Position numbers and translations under genes: made by a program | Shown here: positions 56,968 to 64,000 of the stretch, one piece after another | Layout of the letters: each line of letters starts with the position of its first letter | Numbering within the stretch: position 1 is the stretch's first letter | NCBI GenBank assembly: GCA_930367215.1 | Contig: OV884059.1 | Span: forward strand, 76,231,393 to 76,295,392 | From: Pollenia angustigena | Taxonomy: Eukaryota; Arthropoda; Insecta; Diptera; Polleniidae | Reading direction: 5' to 3' | Length of the DNA: 64,000 nt | The notes under the pieces: generated by a model | The model's database searches: none | What the model was told of the DNA's origin: nothing | Seen by the model: only the letters and a program-made list of their open reading frames with translations

Positions 56968-57164
56968 AAATTTGAATACAGCAGTTAGTGGTTACACAGG
57001 TAACAACTAATAAACAACAAGTAGAATTAAGATTTGAATACATATTGTAAATTTCGATAAGAAAGATTCAATAATAAAAATAAATTATTAAAAAAAAAAA
57101 AAAAAAAAAAAAATGGAATATTTTGTTTCACATGGGTACAGATCTACAATAAAAAACAAGTAAG

Positions 57165-57480
57165 AAAGTATAGTCGGTTAAACCCGACTTTATGATACTC
57201 TACACCACATTAGAACCTTTGTACCAAATCTTATCAAATAATCTCTAAATTGCGACCTGTACTTTGTGCACAAGGTTTACATGGACAGCCAGCCAGTCGG
57301 ACAAACATCGTTAATTCTACTCAGAAAGTGATTCTGAGTTAATCGGTATACGTAAAGGTGGGCTAAGAACCAATATTTTAAGGTGTTACAGACATCAGCA
57401 CAAACGCATAGTACCCTCTCGACTACTGTGGTGGTGATATAAATATTGTATTGTTATGGTAAAAATATTTACCTAATTGA
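57165..57480 (+). repeat. Dispersed repeat embedded in hAT copy 1
   Basis: It contains GTATAGTCGGTTAAACCCGA, CTACACCACATTAGAACC, AGAAAGTGATTCTGAGTTAA and a GTGGTGGTGATATAAATATT end. The same block sits at the matching site of hAT copy 2 (19441-19750), so it predates their separation. Confidence 0.7.
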
Positions 57481-57501
57481 TAAAATGGAATAAACGGCTG
57501 C

Positions 57502-57780
57502 TTAATGTAACCTATTTCTCAAATTACTTTTAACGATGTTTACTTGGCTAAACACCCTCTCTACTTCAGCATAAGACCATGGAAGTGAGAGCAACTTTAT
57601 AGTCAATTCTGAAATTTCTAAAACAATTTTGTTACCGCCTGCATCCCTTTGTTGAAATACTTGCAACCAGAAAGAAACAGCGATGTTTGTGTTGATCCAT
57701 TGTATAAATTTAATAGTGGAATACTCTTCCTTTATTTTGAAAGATGTTTCAGCGTCATAGTTTATAGCGATTTTCAACAT
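57502..57780 (-). pseudogene. hAT transposase C-terminal dimerisation fragment
   Basis: A 92-residue open frame ends with LSLPWSYAEVERVFSQVN and KSNLRNRL, the conserved hAT dimerisation motif (usually S/AxVERxFS...KxxxRNRL). The catalytic DDE part and the BED zinc finger are absent, so this is a remnant in a deletion derivative. The copy at 19130-19402 is the same fragment in a more decayed state. Confidence 0.85.
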
Positions 57781-58494
57781 TTGTAAAATTTGTGATTTAA
57801 ATTAAAGGCGTTTTAGTTGTTCAAAATGTTTATTTTACTTTTATAAATTTTAATAATAAAATAAAAATTATTCCTTCAAAAGAAAAATGGCAAAAAAATT
57901 TTTATGGCTAAACAAGTTGAAAAATGGCTAAAAAAAATGGCTAATGGCTAAACTCATTTTGTAATGGCTAAACAGGGTGAAAAATGGCTAAATCTAGCCA
58001 CTAAATGGCTAAATTGGCCACACTGCATGCAAGTCAAGCTCTTGCATTTTGGTCAAAAAAAAGTGGCATATCATCTCACGGTCGCGCTCACCATTCACAT
58101 TTACGTTACGATTCGCATCATTTTTGAAGATGCCACCAGCCCACAAACCGCACCAAACTGTGACTTTTTCTGGATGTATTGGTAGCTCTTGCAATGCTTC
58201 TGGCTCACTCCAAACAATTCTGCTTATTGACGTACCCATTGAGCCAAAAATGAGCTTCGTCTAAAATGGAAGAAGCGCGCGACGAACTTTCTTAACAGAG
58301 CACGCATTTTGATAATAAAATTCAATAATTTGCAAGCGTTGTTCGCTTGTAAGACGATTCATGGTTAAATTATAAACCAAACTGAAGAAGTTAGACAGTG
58401 AACCAAAACACGAAACGTGCGTCAGCTGTTTAAACCAGTGTTGCCAAAAAGATAATGACTAAAAAATCACTCGATTTATAATATAAATGAAATG

Positions 58495-58890
58495 TTGTGC
58501 GTTACTGATCGCATAACTTGAGAACGGCTTGACAGATTGTTTCTGTAAAATGATCGCCATGGTACAACTAAAGATCATACGAAAAGAAAATTTTATCCCG
58601 CCCAATTTTAAGACCCCTTTTTTTGAATTACCTAAAATCAGAAAACGACTCCTTCGATTTGACAAATTTTTCTTTCAAATGTTCGTATTAATCAATTTTA
58701 AGTTTTCATCGAAAGAAAAATTTACCACGCCTACTTTAACGCCCATTTTTTCTATTTACTTGACCGATTTGGACGATTTTTTCTTTAAAATGTTCACCAT
58801 GGAACAACTTAGGGTTTTACGGGCACAAAATATTGCCCCGACCACCTTTACCGGTTTACCTAAAATCAGAAAACGGCTCCATCGATCATT
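58495..58890 (-). repeat. Inverted copy of the 24.9-kb interspersed repeat
   Basis: ATAACTTGAGAACGGCTTGA, CGCCATGGTACAACT, CCTAAAATCAGAAAACGACTC and TTGACCGATTTGGACGATTT are reverse matches to units at 24991-25570. The 137-residue frame across it arises from the repeat. It directly adjoins the right end of the Tc1/mariner-like element, which therefore probably inserted beside or into it. Confidence 0.65.
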
Positions 58891-59541
58891 AGCAATAAAG
58901 TACCGAGCGAAGCCGGAGCGGCCATTTAGTAATAAAATATAAACACTTGCTGGTTGTTAAATTTTAAAGAGTTAAAATAAGATTTATCAAAATAAAAGAA
59001 AACTGCATTTTAAAATTTTAAATTTATCTAAAACTAAACTGAAAGTTGTTTCTCTCTTCTGTAAAATTTATTTAATCAGTCTTAGCTTTTTTACGGCGGA
59101 AGGCAATGATATTTCTCACTAGTCTAGTGTTTGCTTTTCAGCTTGAAGTTCGCTTATTATAAACTGAGCGAAAATGTGAAAAACAGGTGAAAAAAATTAA
59201 TTCGTAAGATAGTTTTGATTTCAAACACTGCATAGTGTATACGTATGAATCTTAAAATCTTGAATATCATCAAAGCATATGTGTTACGAAATAATACTTT
59301 TTGTTGCATTTTTTTTTAAACTTCCCATTGTGCATCAGTATCAAATAATTTAAAATTTTAATGCATTGAAAACTATGCGAGATATTGGTTTAGGAGTTTT
59401 ACCAGAAGTATGCAAGAAAACAGGGGCATATTTCTACCTTTAAACTCACTTCTCACTGCCACGCCTACTACTGAATACTCTGGATTCTGTTACTGACGCC
59501 ATGGGGGCTGGGACTTACTCAAACATGCCACCAGATATAAC
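58891..59541. other. Non-coding stretch, nothing recognised
   Basis: A fly-type CTGCCACGCCTACTACTGA motif lies near 59456. No gene is visible. Confidence 0.4.
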
Positions 59542-59677
59542 TTATGTGCTGTTTTTAAATAATAGGCAAGTGATTGTGTAGAAAAATTTATATGAAAATC
59601 ATTAAAAAAAAATTTAGAGCTTTTCAAATAAACTTTATTACACAATCACTTGCCTGTTATTTGAAAACAGCACATTA
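59542..59677. mobile_element. Small foldback element
   Basis: Arms of about 39 bp (TTATGTGCTGTTTTTAAATA and its inverted match ending near 59677) contain AGGCAAGTGATTGTGTA. The A/T-rich loop is about 60 bp. The hAT at 59681 inserted at its right edge, so its target duplication overlaps the foldback end. Confidence 0.7.
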
Positions 59678-59814
59678 AACCAGGGACCGTAAATAACAGT
59701 TATCCGGAAAATTTAAACATAAAAACTCTTCATGTTAGAGCCAACGGAGACTTATAGTCAATAGATTCGAACTGACGAGCTCTTTCAGAATCTGTGGTGA
59801 TCTTAAAAAAAAAA

Positions 59815-59990
59815 ATAAAACTCATTTTAGGAGTTTTATTTTTTCCGTCTAAAATAAAACTTATCTGAGGAGTTTTATTTTTTCCGTCTAAAGTAAAACT
59901 CATTTGAGGAGTTTTATTTTTTCCGTATAAAGTAAAACTCATTTTTTTTTTCGTCTAAAATAAAACTCATTTCGCCTTCATAAAATAAAA
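59815..59990 (+). repeat. Left subterminal array of 39-bp units
   Basis: Four to five units have 39-bp spacing (CCGTCT at 59845 and 59884, CCGTAT at 59923). Each holds GGAGTTTTATTTTTTCCGTC and AAAATAAAACTCATTT, which nearly form a palindrome. Because 39 is a multiple of three, an antisense frame of 70 codons stays open. It is not a gene. Confidence 0.85.
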
Positions 59991-60063
59991 CTCTTTTGAA
60001 GAGATTAATTTTTTTGTCTTAATTAAAATTCATTTGTTTACTTTTTTTTAACAGACTTTTTTA

Positions 60064-60330
60064 TTTGTTTAATTTAACAAACATTATTTTTTCCAAATTT
60101 TCTGGTGAAAGATTTGACCGCAGGTCGCTCAATACCAACTTAAGAGCAGAGAATGCTCTTTCCACGCTTACTTGGGTTGCAGGAACACATTGCACAGTTT
60201 TTGCCAATTTATACAAGTAAGGTTATGATATTTTTTTGTCTCCCAGTATTCAAAAAGAGGTTTATCAATCGATAACTGCCTTGGAAAAAAGTTATCTATT
60301 TCATAGAAGGCTTTTTTCATCATCATTTTC
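60064..60330 (-). pseudogene. hAT transposase C-terminal relic
   Basis: The minus strand reads FYEIDNFFPRQLSIDKPLFE and YWETKKYHNL, then after a shift LAKTVQCVPATQVSVERAFS, followed by ALKLVLSDLRSNLSPENLEK and IMFVKLN before a stop. This is the hAT C-terminal dimerisation domain (PATxVSxERAFSxxKxxxxDxRxxLxPxxL) and is very well conserved in that stretch. The catalytic portion is not found, and a frameshift precedes the domain. Confidence 0.88.
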
Positions 60331-60511
60331 ATTTTCTTCTTGTTCCCTATCTACATTAAGGGCGTTCAAATACTGACCAAAAATGTTGAAAACTATACAA
60401 AAAATTATGAACGCGTTTTATTGGTTCCAACTTTTAATAGCTTTTGTATAAAATATTCAACGCACTTTAATGTGGTAAATTTTTTTTGCAAATTTTGTTT
60501 TGATCGTTAAG

Positions 60512-60678
60512 GTACGGTCACATTTGGCCACCCTTTTCGGGAGCAAAATTTTTAAGAAACAGACTCCAAATTGCATTTTTTTAAATAAAATGTCACATTT
60601 TTTGTAGAAAAGAAAACACCATAAGTTTGTCTGTTCGTTACGCTTTTTTCGTCAAATATTTGCCAAATGTGACGATAC
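60512..60678. mobile_element. Nested small inverted-repeat element
   Basis: GTACGGTCACATTTGGC faces the inverted GTATCGTCACATTTGGC across about 167 bp. It is inside the hAT at 59681-61700. No target duplication is clear. Confidence 0.55.
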
Positions 60679-61324
60679 GGTAAGCAATACTACTTCATGA
60701 GATAAATACGAACAATAATAAAAACACTTACACAAAGTACACCCAATCCTGTTTTGGCAAGGTATTTTTTACATTTATCTTTAAGGGTTCTTAGTAGCAC
60801 TTCTTTTTATATTTTGGCCACTTTTACGTCAGTTGAGTTGTTATTAAGACAACTGGGGGCAAATTATGGCAGTCGTGATCGAATACTTTTTCGATTCGAT
60901 CAAAATGACTTTACAAAAAATATAAATAAACAAAAATTAAGAGACACCAAACGACACACCACGAAGAAAAACACTGCAAACAGCTGGCCTTGTGAGCCCA
61001 CCCCCTTACTGCATCATAATTAAAACCATGGCAGAATAAATACAAGGAATAGTCATTATAAAATTTGTTCTGAATTTTACAACAAGCGTATATTATCACA
61101 ACTCTCCGCAGTGAACATACCTTGTACTTATTTCACTATGAGTAAAACATAACTAAATTCAAAAAAGAAACAAAAGTTGCCAAATTAACGAAAATATAGC
61201 GGACCAATCTGCTGGTGTTTGATAATTGAAAACTTATTTGCTTGAAAATATTAATTGCAAAAAATCAGATTTTTGCAATGAACTTAGTGCAAAATAAATT
61301 GTATTAATATGCAAAATTGTTTCT

Positions 61325-61566
61325 GACGGAAAAAATAAAACTCAAACGAGACGAAAAAAAATAAAACTCCTAAAATGAGTTTTATTTTAGACGGAAAAAA
61401 TAAAACTCCTAAAATGAGTTTTATTTTAGACGGAAAAAGTAAAACTCCTTAAATGAGTTTTATTTTTGACGGAAAAAATAAAACTCCTAAAATGAGTTTT
61501 ATTTTAGACGGAAAAAATAAAACTCCAAAAATGAGTTTTATTTTAGACGGAAAAAATAAAACTCCA
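61325..61566 (-). repeat. Right subterminal array of 39-bp units
   Basis: About six units have 39-bp spacing (ACGG at 61391 and 61430). Each reads GACGGAAAAAATAAAACTCC and AAAATGAGTTTTATTTTA, the inverted form of the left array of the same element. Confidence 0.85.
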
Positions 61567-61708
61567 TTTTTTAAGAGTTTATTCGACCTTTTATTTTTAC
61601 GTTGAAAAATAACTGTTAAAGATTGAGTTTTTTTTTAATTCTTACAATAACTGTTATAAAATAACTTTTTTGATACCACTTATAACCGTTACGGTCCCTG
61701 CATTAAAC

Positions 61709-63339
61709 TCTTTTATGTTGTCAAATCCTGATAATATCCCTCCACTGAATCCAACGCTTTGACGCTTTAAATGATAGCATTTATTTATTTAGAAGCTTTT
61801 TTAATTAACTTCTAATTAATTAAAGTGGCACGTAAATGCGTAATTTAATAAGATGGTTTTATAATCATAATTTTCAAATAAAAAATATTTTATTTAAAAT
61901 TAAAAGTAGATTTTTTTTCTGTGTATTTTTTCCTTGTACCCAGTAGTTCAGCACAAAATTTTATTAAGTTTTTTAGGGAAATTCATACTGAAAACGTTAA
62001 AATATTTAATTAGGCTTTGTTGTAACAATGATAATTTCTATACCATTTTTTCCTCGCCGAAAGCACGTAAATTATTTCATCTTAGTTGTCAAAATCATTT
62101 TTAAGGTAAACCTAAAAAAGATTAAAAAAATATACGAATTTAGAGGAAAAAATAATGTTTCCATTATGATTTCATTTTCATCATTTACCTAATCGAAACG
62201 CGTGCCAAGTTTAAAGAAAAACAAAAAGATTTTTTTTACAACAGGCACATCAAATTCAAACAATCTCATGCATGTTTTTCCCAAGACATTATTATGCGAT
62301 TTTTAAAACTCACGAAAACTCATGAAAAAAAATCTTTTTTTTTTTGTTTTGCCACCACCCCCTTTGAGGGTTTTTTGTTTTTATGTTTTGATGATGATAC
62401 CAAATTGTTATGTAAATTAAATTTTGTATACTCTTCAATGAGCTTTTAACTGAAAAATAAAAAAACAATTTAAAATTTGTTTAGCTTTTATCATGCTGGC
62501 TGGTAAAAAGGTTTTTTTTTTGCAGTGGATTTTGGATTTCATTTGACTGTTTTGTTGAATGTTTGTTACCTTAAACCAGCTTAAAGGTATCAGCGTAACA
62601 AAATTTTAAATGAATTTTATTTTCAGCTACAATGCACTCTAAGTTATTTAGATGTTTTTTCTCCTTTTATTTCTAAAGATTCTTAAAACTTAAGTAAAAT
62701 AATACGCATACACTTAAAAAAGATATTCATTCTGAAAAAAATCATTTAACCCTCACCTAAATTTGCATGAAAGCAAGCAAAAACAAACTAAAACAAGCAA
62801 AGGCACACACACACACTTGCGTGCATGCTTTTAAGCCGGATATGAATGTTGTTAGATTTGTATGTGAAGAGTATGAAGAGACAAGATTTTAAGAGACGTT
62901 GGTTTCCCTCTCCCTTTAGATGTTTGCTTGTACGTATGTATGTATGTATGTTTATGCAATTTACGGTTGTCTTTCATGTTTTGATATAGAAATAAAAATT
63001 AACACAAATCTAAAAATATTGAAGGAAAAGAGCAAAATAAATTATTTGAAACACACGCCCGTGTTAGTTGTAGTGTAAAAATTTAATGTTATAAAAATTC
63101 ATTAAAATGGTTGAAGAAAATTCGTTTGTCCCATTTGGTGCCAGGGGGGCAACATTTTCTTTTTATTAATGGAAAGTTGGGTAGTCACGACAGGTGTTGG
63201 GGAATTAAAAAAAAACTTAATCTTGTAGAAATAATTTGTCCCAGTTTTTGTTACCTTTATTCAAATTAAAAACATATAGACACGGCTCATTGTTTAAATT
63301 TTTGTCTTAAATTTGTTAAAGAAATCTTTAAAGAATAAA
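61709..63339. other. Non-coding stretch with microsatellites
   Basis: GCACACACACACAC runs at about 62801-62816, and GTATGTATGTATGTATG at about 62933-62950. No genes or element ends are supported. Confidence 0.45.
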
Positions 63340-63930
63340 ACAAAATAAAATAATCGGCTGTGCCGAATCTTTGATACCCACCGCCCAGAATAAATAAATT
63401 TTTGAATTTAGCTTTATATCTTAAAATTAAAACTGACCTTACAATACATATTATTATTCTTTGCAGTTTTAGGCGTATTAAGGTCTGTTTCAAAAGAACG
63501 CCTATGGTTAATTATGGGACAATCTTTACGAAATTTCTACGAATTTGCGCAAAACTTAATGGGAATCGGTGCATTCTGTCAACAATTTAGGTTAGTTCTT
63601 GTACCAAAAGTATCAATTTTGGATTGACTACAATTTTCCTACTGAACCGATTATGCTAGATTTCAATCCCAAATTTTCTAATTTGAGGCCAATCTTTTTT
63701 TTCTGCTTAGCCTTTCGAACTTGTGCGTGTTTTTCAAAAGAAGGACAGACATAATGACATGGGCGAAATCGGCTTTAGATTACTCAAGTACCCATATATT
63801 AACCGATTTTTTGAAATTTTTACAGCAACATAATTTGAGACCCAGAAATAAAATTGGCTACTTATTTTTTGAAAGGGGCGGGGGAAGTGGTACCCTCCAT
63901 AGGATATCAATATTTAGTTTCGCATATTTT
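63340..63930 (+). repeat. Degenerate copy of the TATACCCTCCACCA repeat
   Basis: It starts TCGGCTGTGCCGAATCTTTG and ATACCCACCGCC, and includes TTTTAGGCGTATTAAGGTCT, GATTTCAATCCCAAATTTTC and AAGAAGGACAGACATAATGA, ending with GGTACCCTCCATAGGATAT. These match the order in 41565-42662 but without the 153-bp array. It may continue past 63930. Confidence 0.55.
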
Positions 63931-64000
63931 AAGAGGCACTACACCCATTCTCTTGAAGTTTTTGCTATAGGATGAGATTGCGAAGCATTCAAGGGTAGCG

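Larger units (their letters stand above)
52658..57113 (+). mobile_element. Full-length Jockey-like non-LTR retrotransposon
   Basis: It has a 5' untranslated region of about 90 bp, two overlapping ORFs, a 120-bp 3' untranslated region and a 24-base poly-A tail (57090-57113). The start at 52658 is inferred from a possible 6-bp duplication AAATGG at both junctions and from a CACTGTGCGTCTGC start region. It could lie slightly upstream. Known Jockey elements carry an internal promoter in this leader. Both ORFs are open, so the copy may be competent, and an almost identical truncated sister copy at 16177-18927 supports recent activity. Confidence 0.92.
50140..58025 (-). mobile_element. hAT element copy 1, carrying a full-length Jockey
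   Basis: The termini CAGTGTTGCCAA (50140) and, inverted at the right end, CAGTGTGGCCAA (58025) are flanked by a perfect 8-bp duplication CATGCAAG (50132-50139 and 58026-58033). Subterminal AATGGCTAAA motifs repeat many times at both ends. The insertion splits a Tc1/mariner transposase codon run exactly at the duplication. It keeps only the C-terminal part of its own transposase. Comparison with the copy at 16152-21109 shows the Jockey and about 2.1 kb next to it are extra here or lost there. Confidence 0.92.
49783..58362 (-). pseudogene. Tc1/mariner-like transposase, deleted and split by a hAT
   Basis: Minus-strand order from 58362: an N-terminus MNRLTSEQRLQIIEFY...RRALLPF, then an internal deletion joining directly to DEAHFWLNGYVNKQN (first catalytic Asp) in a shifted frame. 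Next come HPEKVTVWCGLWAGG and VNGERDREMI to KMQELDLH. The hAT interrupts here. The gene resumes at DMWFQQDDNMCHTARL (second Asp), ISRSGPVNWPP and DLTPLDYF (third Asp), a frameshift near 49975, then VYTHMPASIDALEDNIEAF and a C-terminal LHEIIFKH with stop at 49783. Deletion, a stop and a frameshift make it non-functional even without the hAT. Confidence 0.88.
49678..58473 (-). mobile_element. Tc1/mariner-like element carrying a hAT insertion
   Basis: Short inverted ends TCGGGTGATTTTTTA and TCGAGTGATTTTTTA bound a transposase relic of the IS630/Tc1/mariner superfamily. TA lies beside the left end, but the right flank reads TT. Without the 7.9-kb hAT the element would be only about 0.9 kb. Its transposase is internally deleted, so it was already non-autonomous when the hAT arrived. 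Confidence 0.8.
59681..61700 (-). mobile_element. hAT element with transposase relic and subterminal arrays
   Basis: CAGGGACCGTAAATAACAG on the left faces CAGGGACCGTAACGGTTAT inverted on the right. A perfect 8-bp duplication CATTAAAC lies on both sides (59673-59680 and 61701-61708). A decayed hAT dimerisation domain is encoded on the minus strand. Just inside each end is an array of 39-bp near-palindromic units in opposite orientation. A smaller inverted-repeat element is nested at about 60512-60678. Confidence 0.9.

Noticed and set aside
59730..59942. 70-residue minus-strand repeat protein
   Set aside because: It arises from the 39-bp hAT subterminal array.

Overview
The window is AT-rich eukaryotic DNA that looks like intergenic or intronic sequence from a higher fly, probably a calyptrate such as a blow fly or house-fly relative. 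The evidence is a Jockey-clade retrotransposon, Tc1/mariner-like and hAT transposase relics, tRNA-derived SINE pieces, short A/T-rich dispersed repeats, and no operons or bacterial genes. The species call is an inference. No complete host gene is visible. The only host-like candidate is one short exon at 249-333 with good splice signals.

The only intact genes are the two ORFs of a full-length Jockey-like non-LTR retrotransposon at about 52658-57113: a gag-like zinc-knuckle protein overlapping an endonuclease/reverse transcriptase. A 5'-truncated, almost identical copy lies on the minus strand at 16177-18927. Both copies sit inside two members of one hAT family (16152-21109 and 50140-58025). 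The second hAT is itself inserted, with an 8-bp target duplication, inside the transposase gene of an internally deleted Tc1/mariner-like element (49678-58473). That gives three nested levels.

A second nest fills 36804-41119. An outer hAT (8-bp duplication ATGGCTAG) contains an inner hAT-like element (37010-39440, duplication ATGCTCAT). The inner element's transposase relic is split by a foldback element (38184-39114, 9-bp duplication AGATAATTT), and a further terminal-repeat element lies at 39748-40674. Other hAT-type elements lie at 41355-42816, 45359-47158 and 59681-61700, the last with a clear transposase dimerisation relic. A second foldback element with a 9-bp duplication lies at 47179-48348.

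The most unusual signal is a GC-rich module of about 80 bp shared by the two 9-bp-duplication foldback elements. It is present as an inverted pair in one and as a five-fold tandem array plus an inverted copy in the other. It contains a purine-rich GAGGAGAAAA box and a short perfect hairpin, and it stands out sharply from its AT-rich surroundings.

The first 35 kb is sparser. It holds nested miniature elements (2560-3790), a foldback with an inner palindrome (5737-6536), LINE RNase H and reverse-transcriptase relics (7583-8090, 15480-15965, 29580-30640), a Tc1/mariner relic (28720-29510), several dispersed repeat families and long stretches where nothing is recognisable.
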